Positions 1 to 7,145 of a stretch of 64,000 bases of DNA are shown one piece after another. The DNA comes from Lachnospiraceae bacterium (lineage in GTDB: Bacteria; Bacillota; Clostridia; Lachnospirales; Lachnospiraceae): NCBI GenBank assembly GCA_017518735.1, contig JAFWTY010000022.1, positions 1 through 64,000 on the forward strand, read 5' to 3'. Position numbers and translations under genes: made by a program. The notes under the pieces are model-generated. The model searched no databases. It was given only the letters and a program-made list of their open reading frames with translations, and was not told where the DNA came from. Every line of letters begins with the position of its first letter. The stretch's first letter is position 1.

Positions 1-858
1 GACGGTGTTATGGCTCAGACCAAGGAGCACATCCTTCTTTCCCGTCAGGTAGGTGTACCTAAAATCGTAGTATTCTTAAATAAGTGCGATATGGTTGACG
101 ATCCTGAGCTTCTTGAGCTCGTAGAAATGGAAGTTACCGAGCAGCTTGAAGAGTATGATTTCAATGACTGCCCTATCATTAAGGGTTCCGCTCTTAAGGC
201 TCTTGAAGATCCCAGCAGTGAATGGGGCGACAAGATCATGGAACTTATGGATACCGTTGATTCCTATATTCCCGATCCTCAGCGTGATACCGACAAGCCT
301 TTCTTAATGCCTGTCGAGGACGTATTCACCATTACCGGTCGTGGTACCGTTGCTACCGGTAGAGTAGAGCGTGGTACTCTTCACCTCAACGAGGAAGTTG
401 AAATCGTTGGTATCAAGGAAGAGACCAGAAAGACCGTTGTTACCGGTATCGAAATGTTCCGTAAGATGCTTGATGAAGCACAGGCCGGTGATAACATTGG
501 TGCACTTCTTCGTGGTGTTCAGAGAACTGAAATCGAAAGAGGACAGGTTCTTGCTAAACCCGGTTCAGTTACCTGCCACAAGAAATTTACCGCTCAGGTT
601 TACGTATTAACCAAAGATGAAGGTGGACGTCACACTCCTTTCTTCAACAACTACAGACCTCAGTTCTACTTCAGAACTACCGACGTTACCGGTGTTTGCA
701 ACCTTCCTGCTGGAACCGAAATGTGCATGCCTGGTGATAACGTAGAAATGACCATCGAACTGATCCATCCCATCGCTATGGAGCAGGGTCTTACCTTCGC
801 TATCCGTGAAGGTGGACGTACCGTAGGTTCAGGCCGTGTTGCTACCATCATCGAGTAA
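1..858 (+). CDS. tuf: Elongation factor Tu, 5'-truncated by window edge
   Basis: Carries aminoacyl-tRNA to the ribosomal A site as a GTPase. The frame is open from base 1, so about 285 C-terminal residues are visible of a family length near 397. The visible part starts within the G domain and keeps the NKCD guanine-specificity motif (visible residues 27-30) and the GSALKAL G5 motif near residue 60. EF-Tu domains 2 and 3 follow ([37 protein letters not shown]). Codon use is strongly biased, as expected of a highly expressed gene. An intrinsic terminator follows, so it probably closes a translation operon lying upstream of the window. Identification is secure. Confidence 0.98.
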   Translation, partial: DGVMAQTKEHILLSRQVGVPKIVVFLNKCDMVDDPELLELVEMEVTEQLEEYDFNDCPIIKGSALKALEDPSSEWGDKIMELMDTVDSYIPDPQRDTDKPFLMPVEDVFTITGRGTVATGRVERGTLHLNEEVEIVGIKEETRKTVVTGIEMFRKMLDEAQAGDNIGALLRGVQRTEIERGQVLAKPGSVTCHKKFTAQVYVLTKDEGGRHTPFFNNYRPQFYFRTTDVTGVCNLPAGTEMCMPGDNVEMTIELIHPIAMEQGLTFAIREGGRTVGSGRVATIIE

Positions 859-895
859 TTTATACTTTAGAATTTAAGTAGTACCAAATAAAAGG

Positions 896-932
896 GGCCC
901 GCGCTGGGATATCTGCCGCGGGTTCTTTTTTT
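896..932 (+). terminator. Intrinsic terminator of tuf
   Basis: A GC-rich stem (CCCGCG at 898-903 with CGCGGG at 917-922, extended by two G-T pairs) is followed by a run of T at 926-932. It lies 38 bases after the tuf stop and 15 bases before the next gene. Confidence 0.9.
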
Positions 933-947
933 CCTTAAGGAGTTTGG

Positions 948-2486
948 ATGCAGATAAAAGTAAGCAACCTTACATTTGCATATGAAGGCAGTGCCGACGA
1001 TGTTTTGGAGAATATCTCCTTTAACATTGATACCGACTGGAAACTCGGCCTGATCGGAAGAAACGGGAAGGGGAAAACCACCCTCCTGAATCTTTTGATG
1101 GGAAAATATAAGTTTCAGGGCAGCATTACGGGCAATATCCGCTTTGACTACTTTCCCTACGCGGTCAGTGAAGACGACTTAGAGAAGACCGCAGATGAAT
1201 TGATGGAAAAATGGAAGCCCGAGGTTGAATCCTGGCAGGTGATGGTCGAGATGAACCAGATCGGTATGGATTCCGAGTGCCTCTACCGGCCGCTTTCCAC
1301 GCTTAGCTTCGGCGAGCGCACCAGGGTGATGCTGGCGGTTTTATTCGCCGGTGAAAATGAATTCCTGCTCATCGACGAGCCGACAAATCATTTGGACGAT
1401 AATGCCAGAAACATCGTAAAGGATTACCTTTCCGGCAAAAAAGGCTTCATTCTGGTTTCTCATGACCGCGATTTGCTCGATAAGGTCTGTGACCACGTGC
1501 TTGTTTTAAACCGCAAGACCGTCGAAGTACAGGTCGGCAATTTCTCCTCCTGGTGGGAAAACAAAGAAAAAAACGAAGCCTTCGCCCGTTCCGAGAACGA
1601 AAAGCATTTAAAAGAGATCGGCAAACTAAAGGCCGCAGCGGACAGAAGCAACAGGTGGGCGGAGAAAAGTGAAAACAGCAAAATCGGCTACGATCCGATA
1701 AAGGAAACCGACAGAAATATCTCCACACGCTCCTACATCGGCGCCAAGACCAAGAAAATGGAGTCCAGGGTAAAATCCTTCGAAAATCGTATGGAACGCG
1801 AAATCGAGGAAAAAGAAGGCTTGTTGAAGGACGTGGAAAAGGTCATCGACCTTAAACTCTGCCCCATGAAATACCATAAAGAAACGCTGATTGAAGCCAG
1901 GAACCTCTCCCTGAAATACCCCGATTCCGACGCTCCGCTTTTTGACGGCTTAAGATTTCAGGTCAAAAGAGGTGACCGGGTTGTTCTTGCAGGTGAAAAC
2001 GGTTGCGGAAAATCCAGCGTCATTGCGTCGATTTTACAAAAGGCAGGCATAACACCCGCCGGAAACAAAGAAAAGAATGTGCCGCTCTCTGAGGGAACAC
2101 TCGATGTCGGCTCGGGACTGGTCATCTCTTACATCAGCCAGGATACGTCTTTCCTTTCGGGGACTTTGAAGAAATACTGCGAAGACAACAATCTGGACGA
2201 GAGTTTGTTTTTGGCGGTATTAAGGCAGCTTGATCTGGACCGCACCCAGTTTGTGAAGAACATGGAAGACTTCTCCGAGGGGCAGAAGAAGAAGGTCTTA
2301 ATCGCTTCAAGCCTCATTACCCCGGCCCATCTTTATATCTGGGATGAGCCGCTTAACTACATTGATGTTTTTTCCAGAATGCAGATTGAAAAGCTGATCA
2401 AAGAATTTGAACCCACAATGCTTTTGGTAGAGCATGATGTTCGTTTCAGAGAACAGGTGGCGACGGAGATCGTAAATATAAGCTAG
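948..2486 (+). CDS. ABC-F family ATPase, Lsa-like ribosome protection type
   Basis: A soluble protein with two ABC ATPase domains and no membrane segment, 512 aa. The first domain has Walker A GRNGKGKTT, signature LSFGERTR and Walker B LLIDEPTNHLDD. The second has Walker A GENGCGKSS, signature FSEGQKKKV and Walker B IWDEPLNYID. A long charged helical linker (about residues 200-300) separates them. Length and the SFGERTR signature fit the Lsa/CplR-like branch of ABC-F proteins, which bind the ribosomal E site and displace lincosamides, streptogramin A or pleuromutilins. Housekeeping ABC-F roles are also possible, so resistance is inference. Start ATG 948 has AAGGAG at 937-942. It follows the tuf terminator; no strong promoter is visible in the short gap. 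Confidence 0.85.
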   Translation: MQIKVSNLTFAYEGSADDVLENISFNIDTDWKLGLIGRNGKGKTTLLNLLMGKYKFQGSITGNIRFDYFPYAVSEDDLEKTADELMEKWKPEVESWQVMVEMNQIGMDSECLYRPLSTLSFGERTRVMLAVLFAGENEFLLIDEPTNHLDDNARNIVKDYLSGKKGFILVSHDRDLLDKVCDHVLVLNRKTVEVQVGNFSSWWENKEKNEAFARSENEKHLKEIGKLKAAADRSNRWAEKSENSKIGYDPIKETDRNISTRSYIGAKTKKMESRVKSFENRMEREIEEKEGLLKDVEKVIDLKLCPMKYHKETLIEARNLSLKYPDSDAPLFDGLRFQVKRGDRVVLAGENGCGKSSVIASILQKAGITPAGNKEKNVPLSEGTLDVGSGLVISYISQDTSFLSGTLKKYCEDNNLDESLFLAVLRQLDLDRTQFVKNMEDFSEGQKKKVLIASSLITPAHLYIWDEPLNYIDVFSRMQIEKLIKEFEPTMLLVEHDVRFREQVATEIVNIS

Positions 2487-2690
2487 TTGCACAGAGCGAT
2501 AATCTGGCTTCTTATTTAGAGAAATATAAGAAAAGATAAAAGGGTATGGAATCCTTTGTTATGAATTCGGGAGACACACTATGGCATCTGATAAATTAAC
2601 AAAATCAAGGAGCAGACAGGAACAGGCCAGGGACGAAGCCGGAGCCTAAGCCGCCGGTTAAGGGCGAAGTTAAGCTTCCCACAAAATAAG
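2487..2690 (+). pseudogene. Short coding-like remnants after the ABC-F gene
   Basis: About 320 bases separate the ABC-F stop from the next gene. Directly at its 3' end another frame reads KLVAQSDNLASYLEKYKKR then stop (to about 2539). A 22-codon ORF at 2581-2649, with GGGAG seven bases upstream, reads MASDKLTKSRSRQEQARDEA. Shifting frame continues it as a Lys/Pro-rich tail ending KPPVKGEVKLPTK at 2690. These look like decayed or frameshifted gene ends. I do not recognise a family, and either piece could be chance. Confidence 0.3.
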
Positions 2691-2700
2691 AACACAATAA

Positions 2701-2730
2701 AAAGGCCCGCCGGATCACCGGTGGGCCTTT
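2701..2730 (+). terminator. Hairpin terminator
   Basis: A 13-bp stem (AAAGGCCCGCCGG, loop ATCA, CCGGTGGGCCTTT) with one G-T pair. The downstream T tract is short, but the A-rich 5' and T-rich 3' flanks suit termination before the lipoprotein promoter. Confidence 0.75.
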
Positions 2731-2759
2731 AAAAAAGATGATGGATATTTTTCCTCTTA

Positions 2760-2768
2760 TGTTATAAT
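2760..2768 (+). promoter_or_regulatory. Extended -10 promoter of the lipoprotein gene
   Basis: TGTTATAAT is a perfect extended -10 element (TGnTATAAT), 38 bases before the chosen start. The matching -35 position (about 2740) is poor, as is usual for extended -10 promoters. Confidence 0.65.
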
Positions 2769-2806
2769 AGAAGCAGTAGCATGTCCACCAAATGGAGAAT
2801 TTGCTT

Positions 2807-5413
2807 ATGCGGAAATATATTTCGGTTTTTTTGGTAATAATCATGGCAACCACCATGATTTTTGTGTCTTTGGGATGCAATAAAGGAAGTGAAAGCAGCG
2901 AGCCGACCAGCGTAACGACCTCCGAAACGGTTGCGGAGGAAGCGGAATTTGATATTGCGAGTCTTTTTGGGGATGCCGTATTTACCAAGGAAGAGGTTGA
3001 GGCGGCAATGAACGGCGGTCTTTCGGACGGCTGGGAGACCTACCAGCTCAATGCCGTGCTGGCCAATGTTGACGGACTTCCCGAAAACGTGAAAGAGACG
3101 ATTAAGAATGCGTTTGGCGAGTACAAGTGGGAAAACTACGTGATTCCGGACTTCGGCGGCAGATGGGAAGGGTATTTCAAAGGAGAGAATTCCGATGATG
3201 TGGATAAGATTCATGCGGTGATGGATCTTTACGAAGTTTCGCCCGACATGGAGATGCCGAGCGCTTCCATGGATGCGCTTACAAAAAAAGCGGAGCAGAA
3301 CCCGAAGATCGATATGTCCCAGTATGCCACATATGAAGACGGTGATGCCTTCATTCCCTACTGGTCCCATTACGGATGTGAAGTTCTCGGCACAACAAGT
3401 CATATCAAGGTCGAAGGAGTTCGGGATATCACGATAAGTGCCTATGAGAATATCCAGCGAACGATCCGTATTACCAATACTTCCAAAACGCCGGTTCTTT
3501 ACGGAATCGGTCTGGATGCGGACACGCTTGAGGGTAGTTTCCGCTTCGAAGACCTTCCGGAGTATGACGCTCAGTATGATAAAAGACAGGACATGGCAAG
3601 GGATGAAACCATTTTAAAATTCACTTCCAAGGATGTCCTTATGCCGGGCGAGTTTACCTACGTATCCGTGGATTACAGTTCTTTCCGCGATTTCAACAGC
3701 CACTGGCTAATCACCTCCTATGCCATGACGGATGAGGAAGTGGCCAAACTGACCGGCAGTGAGAAGGAGATCGGGGATGTGAAGGCAGGGGTACGTGCGA
3801 GACAGAAGGGCGAAGATATCGCTCTGATTCTCAAAAATCGCGTCAATTACACCCAAAGCTGGGAAGGCGAATACGCGACCATCAAGGGAACGTTATATAA
3901 CGAGGACGGTCAGAGACTTCCGTTCATGGCCTTCCGTGTGATCGGACTTGACGGGGTATCCGGAATAGAAATGAAAGAATGTTTTACTTCCATAGACGGT
4001 TCCTTTGCGGTTAAGGTTCCGGTTGCACTTTACCAGACGGATGAAACCTATGCCCGCTATGCCGTTTACGTATGCGGAGAAAGAACGCCCATAGATGGCA
4101 AACAGGTAACAATGGTTGTCGGAGAACTCTATGCGATTGACGGTGAAGTACAGGAGGGAAAGAAATACTCGGATTTCATCAAGGATAAACGCATTTACGG
4201 AGAAAAGACCGCCTATGTTCAGCCAACGGAAGCCAAAGAATATGAAGTGACCATGATTGTTCCGGATAAACCGGACTATCTGGTATATGATTACGCAAGT
4301 GAAGAGGATTACGGCGGACAGGCAAACTACTATGATTACGGCGGAGATGTCATTGCTACCGTAAAGTTCCATGATCCCGAGCCTGGGGCTGACAAGACCG
4401 CGTATTTGAATGTTTTTGATCACGACGGAAATCTGCTGATGAGAAAACCTCTCGGCGTTCAGTCCTGTTGCGTCTGTGTAAGCCCGGACGGAAGCCTGGT
4501 CGGTTCCTGTATCTCGGAGGCACGGTTATCCGACACGCTGCAAAGCAACGATATGATGCCCGGTAACGTGGGCAAGGCCACCATCTATGATTTGCAGGGC
4601 AACACCGTCTTCCAGTTGAATACCGGAACGCGTGCGATGGAAATCTCCCATGACAACAAACTGGTTGCACTGGATGTAAACGGTGCCTACTGCGTGGGTG
4701 TTATGGATATCGAAACGAAGGAAATCCTCTGGCAGGATTACCGCGGAGAGCAGATCCGTCACTTAATCTTTTCCGAAGATGATTCCGTTCTCTACATGGG
4801 AAGTCAGGAATGCATTGCGGCATATGATGCCAAGACCGGAAAAATGCTCTGGCAGACCTTTATCATGGGCGGATTCCCGATCGATATGATCATGTCGAGC
4901 AAGTACTTATACGCCAGCCCGAAGGGAACCGGCGGAAACGACAACAAGCTTTGCTGTATTGACAGGGAAACCGGCAAGATGGTCTGGACCTTCCAGACAG
5001 GTTCCCGCGGAACGAAGCTGACGCTTTCTCCCGACGAAACCATTCTCTTCTGGGGCAATGATACGGGAGCGAGAGATCACGGAACCTATTTCCTCGATGC
5101 CGATACCGGAGAACCGCTCTGGACCGTTAACTACGGAGGACAGGCGGCATGGTTCACCTCCGATTCCGAATATGTTGCCATCAAGGCCTATTCCATTTTG
5201 GAAGTCTATACGAGAGACGGATTGAGAGTTGCCACGACGGCCTGCGGATCCAATTCCAAAATGAGCTGGTTCGTCTATATCAAAGACGACCTCTCCAGAA
5301 TCTTAAACATTGCCGGCGGAGGCGGAAATGAAGGCAACACCGGCTGGATGTACAATATGACGTTGGAGGACGGATACAACAGAGAATTTATAGAGAAACA
5401 ATTGAAAAAATGA
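2807..5413 (+). CDS. Large lipoprotein with C-terminal PQQ-like beta-propeller
   Basis: 868 aa. The N-terminus is a hydrophobic signal ending in a lipobox (FVSLGC), so it should be anchored outside the membrane. The middle (about 90-460) has no family I recognise. From about residue 490 to the end there are repeated blade-like strands with Trp and Gly-Asp turns (for example YDAKTGKMLWQT, DRETGKMVWTF, LDADTGEPLWTV), typical of PQQ-dependent beta-propeller/WD40-like repeats without enzyme motifs. ATG 2807 is preferred over an in-frame ATG at 2792 because GGAG at 2794-2797 is correctly placed for it and the signal peptide then starts cleanly. It stands alone between two terminators; role unknown, perhaps surface sensing or scaffolding. 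Confidence 0.75.
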   Translation: MRKYISVFLVIIMATTMIFVSLGCNKGSESSEPTSVTTSETVAEEAEFDIASLFGDAVFTKEEVEAAMNGGLSDGWETYQLNAVLANVDGLPENVKETIKNAFGEYKWENYVIPDFGGRWEGYFKGENSDDVDKIHAVMDLYEVSPDMEMPSASMDALTKKAEQNPKIDMSQYATYEDGDAFIPYWSHYGCEVLGTTSHIKVEGVRDITISAYENIQRTIRITNTSKTPVLYGIGLDADTLEGSFRFEDLPEYDAQYDKRQDMARDETILKFTSKDVLMPGEFTYVSVDYSSFRDFNSHWLITSYAMTDEEVAKLTGSEKEIGDVKAGVRARQKGEDIALILKNRVNYTQSWEGEYATIKGTLYNEDGQRLPFMAFRVIGLDGVSGIEMKECFTSIDGSFAVKVPVALYQTDETYARYAVYVCGERTPIDGKQVTMVVGELYAIDGEVQEGKKYSDFIKDKRIYGEKTAYVQPTEAKEYEVTMIVPDKPDYLVYDYASEEDYGGQANYYDYGGDVIATVKFHDPEPGADKTAYLNVFDHDGNLLMRKPLGVQSCCVCVSPDGSLVGSCISEARLSDTLQSNDMMPGNVGKATIYDLQGNTVFQLNTGTRAMEISHDNKLVALDVNGAYCVGVMDIETKEILWQDYRGEQIRHLIFSEDDSVLYMGSQECIAAYDAKTGKMLWQTFIMGGFPIDMIMSSKYLYASPKGTGGNDNKLCCIDRETGKMVWTFQTGSRGTKLTLSPDETILFWGNDTGARDHGTYFLDADTGEPLWTVNYGGQAAWFTSDSEYVAIKAYSILEVYTRDGLRVATTACGSNSKMSWFVYIKDDLSRILNIAGGGGNEGNTGWMYNMTLEDGYNREFIEKQLKK

Positions 5414-5419
5414 TTAAAA

Positions 5420-5448
5420 AAGGCTCACCGAAACGGTGAGCCTTACTT
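5420..5448. terminator. Bidirectional terminator between convergent genes
   Basis: An 11-bp perfect stem (AAGGCTCACCG, loop AAA, CGGTGAGCCTT) with A-rich and T-rich flanks on either side serves both the lipoprotein gene and the convergent DtxR-family gene. Confidence 0.9.
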
Positions 5449-5454
5449 TTGCAC

Positions 5455-5862
5455 TTATTTCTTTGCTGCTTTCTTTTTCGGAGCACATTCCTTGCAATGG
5501 TGGCGGATGATGAAGTCCTTGATTGCAAGATAACTGTCCTCGCTGATGATGTGTTCCATACGGCAGGCATCCTCTGCCGCGATGAGCGGATCTACGCCCA
5601 GTTCGGAAAGCCAATTCGTAAAAAGCACATGTCGGTCATAGACATTCTGAGCGATTTTCCGGCCTTCTTCCGTGAGGGTAATAAAGCCGTTTTCGTCCAT
5701 AACGATGTGTTTTTTCTCGCGCAGTTTCTTCATGGCCACGCTGATACTGGATTTTTTATAGCCGAGTTCGTTCGCTACATCTACGGAGCGGACAACGGGC
5801 AATTTCTGACTTAATATCAGTATTGTTTCAAGATAATCTTCAGACGATTCTTTCGGATCCAT
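5455..5862 (-). CDS. DtxR/MntR-family metal-dependent repressor
   Basis: 135 aa. An N-terminal winged helix (SSEDYLETILIL through about 65) is followed by the dimerisation/metal domain. Asp9 and Glu12 align with the MntR N-terminal ligands. His78 and the DACRMEHIIS segment (Cys100, Glu103, His104) match the DtxR/IdeR primary site rather than MntR, where the Cys position is Glu, so iron or another divalent metal is plausible. The SH3-like third domain is absent, as in MntR-sized proteins. An unusual tail HHCKEC plus a Lys/Ala-rich end may add a metal site. It likely regulates itself and a distant ZIP transporter (see operators at 5950 and 52933). Confidence 0.88.
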   Translation of the reverse strand: MDPKESSEDYLETILILSQKLPVVRSVDVANELGYKKSSISVAMKKLREKKHIVMDENGFITLTEEGRKIAQNVYDRHVLFTNWLSELGVDPLIAAEDACRMEHIISEDSYLAIKDFIIRHHCKECAPKKKAAKK

Positions 5863-5949
5863 ATGTTTTCCCCTTTGTGTTGAATATACGTAGTTTCAAG
5901 CATTTTTGCTACATAACAATTGTAGCATAGGAGTTAGAAAGAATCAATC

Positions 5950-5979
5950 AAAACTAACTAAAGTTTTATATAACTAACG
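5950..5979. promoter_or_regulatory. Putative DtxR-type operator upstream of its own gene
   Basis: On the minus strand this reads GTTAGTTATATAAAACTTT followed by AGTTAGTTT. It holds two copies of the half-site GTTAGTTA/TTAGTTAG that also form the perfect palindrome before the ZIP gene at 52933-52950. It lies about 90-115 bases upstream of the regulator start and overlaps the last codons of the ArsR-AraC gene. Assignment is by shared motif only. Confidence 0.45.
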
Positions 5980-6744
5980 AACACTGTTCCGATAGTCTTT
6001 CGGCAGGGTGTGATAGTATTCCTTGAACGCCTGCGTGAACTTGCTCTGTGTCTGGAAACCGACTTCCTTGGCGATTTCCGCCACGGAAAGGGAGGTGGTT
6101 TTTAACAGTGATGCGGCTTTTTCCATGCGGTGTTCCTTGGTGTGGGCGGCAATGGAGTTGCCGTAGACGTCCTTAAATACGGTTTTAAGCGTCGTGGGAT
6201 TCACGCAAAAATGCTTCGCCAGGGAATCAATCGTAATATGGGTGGACAGGTTGTCGGAAAGATATTCGTGGACACTGTGTGCCAGGCTTTCGTATTCCTT
6301 ATCGGACAGATCGGAAGAATCCGCCGTGGAAGAATGAACGTGATTATGTCCGCATGAACAGGGTGCCCCTTCCGGATGGATTTCCGTATCGGGGCAGGAG
6401 ACCGCCATGATTTCCTCGGTCACCGTATGCAAAAGTTTTGCCAGGGCACTGTCGGCGGCCCGGTAACATACCTCACGGCCTTCCCTTCTGGCACTGATTA
6501 GTTCACAATCTTTCAGGATCTTTAAATGATGGGAGACCGCTGGAGAGGACATGCCGGTAATCTCGGCCAGGTCGGTGACGCACTCCTCGCAGTGGCAGAG
6601 AATCCAGAAAATCTGGGCACGTTTCGGGTCACCCATTTTACCGAGGATATCGGAGATTTTTGCAAAATCCTCGCTTTTTTCGCTCTGCTTTAGGATTTCC
6701 TCCAGATCATGTTCGTTGTTGTGATGATGCGGTAAATGAGGCAT
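5974..6744 (-). CDS. ArsR/SmtB-AraC fusion metalloregulator
   Basis: 256 aa in a rare two-DNA-binding-domain arrangement. Residues 1-12 are His-rich (PHLPHHHNNEHD). Residues about 28-110 are an ArsR/SmtB winged helix; its metal helix reads CHCEECVTDLAE, like the Cys-type site of CadC/ArsR sensors. A Cys/His linker (116-136: CPDTEIHPEGAPCSCGHNHV) follows, then an AraC-type double helix-turn-helix (about 155-255: IDSLAKHFCVNPTTLKTVF, VAEIAKEVGFQTQSKF). It is divergent from the metal-binding protein and P1B ATPase, so it probably represses or switches those genes in response to Zn, Cd, Pb or As. Start ATG 6744 precedes the His-rich tail. Confidence 0.88.
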   Translation of the reverse strand: MPHLPHHHNNEHDLEEILKQSEKSEDFAKISDILGKMGDPKRAQIFWILCHCEECVTDLAEITGMSSPAVSHHLKILKDCELISARREGREVCYRAADSALAKLLHTVTEEIMAVSCPDTEIHPEGAPCSCGHNHVHSSTADSSDLSDKEYESLAHSVHEYLSDNLSTHITIDSLAKHFCVNPTTLKTVFKDVYGNSIAAHTKEHRMEKAASLLKTTSLSVAEIAKEVGFQTQSKFTQAFKEYYHTLPKDYRNSVR

Positions 6745-6767
6745 TTCAGTCCTTTCTTCGGAAAATG

Positions 6768-6800
6768 TTCCATTTGGGAATACTTTTGTTCCAAATGGAA
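6768..6800. promoter_or_regulatory. Paired operator in the ArsR-AraC / exporter divergent region
   Basis: TTCCATTTGG at 6768-6777 and CCAAATGGAA at 6791-6800 form a perfect 10-bp inverted repeat. Each arm is itself a TTCCA-N2-TGGAA-like dyad (the right one perfect, the left with one mismatch). The site lies 24-56 bases upstream of the regulator start and well upstream of the exporter promoter, consistent with binding by the fusion regulator. Confidence 0.6.
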
Positions 6801-6818
6801 ATCTTCGGGTATATCTTA

Positions 6819-6877
6819 TTGTGTTTTCGGGATATTTTCATTATACTTTGCTCATAAAGATTAAACAAGCGTTTAAT
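6819..6877 (+). promoter_or_regulatory. Promoter and ArsR-like operator of the metal export genes
   Basis: TTGTGT at 6819-6824 and TATACT at 6842-6847 are 17 bases apart. ATTAAAC-N4-GTTTAAT at 6860-6877 is a perfect dyad just after the expected start of transcription, where ArsR/SmtB repressors usually bind. It is unrelated to the TTCCA dyads at 6768-6800, so the two DNA-binding domains of the fusion protein may use two site types. Confidence 0.6.
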
Positions 6878-6904
6878 TAAAAAGAAAATTTTGGAGGATT
6901 GATT

Positions 6905-7123
6905 ATGAAAAAGACATATAACATCGAAGTGGATTGCGCAAACTGTGCGAACAAAATGGAAGAAGCAACCAAGAAGACGGAAGGCATCAAAACAGCAACC
7001 GTAAACTTCATGACCCAGAAGATGATCGTGGAATTTGAAGACGGTGCGGATGCCAAGGTTGTTATGAAACAGGTTTTGAAGAACTGCAAGAAAGTGGAGT
7101 CGGACTGCGAAATCGAACTGTAA
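6905..7123 (+). CDS. Heavy-metal-associated (HMA) domain protein
   Basis: 72 aa, one ferredoxin-like HMA fold. The metal loop reads DCANCANKME in place of the usual GMTCxxC; both Cys are kept and the preceding Asp is typical of Zn/Cd/Pb-type rather than Cu-type domains. It lies 22 bases before the P1B ATPase, which has no HMA domain of its own, so this looks like the detached N-terminal metal-binding domain or a chaperone for the pump. ATG 6905 is chosen over a TTG at 6899 because GGAGG at 6893-6897 is spaced seven bases from it. Confidence 0.88.
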   Translation: MKKTYNIEVDCANCANKMEEATKKTEGIKTATVNFMTQKMIVEFEDGADAKVVMKQVLKNCKKVESDCEIEL

Positions 7124-7145
7124 TCAGTTTTTGTCGGAGAAGAGT

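Noticed and set aside
2762..5331. Several long open frames antisense to or within the beta-propeller lipoprotein gene
   Set aside because: No ribosome binding sites or family motifs; they mirror the codon pattern of the real gene.
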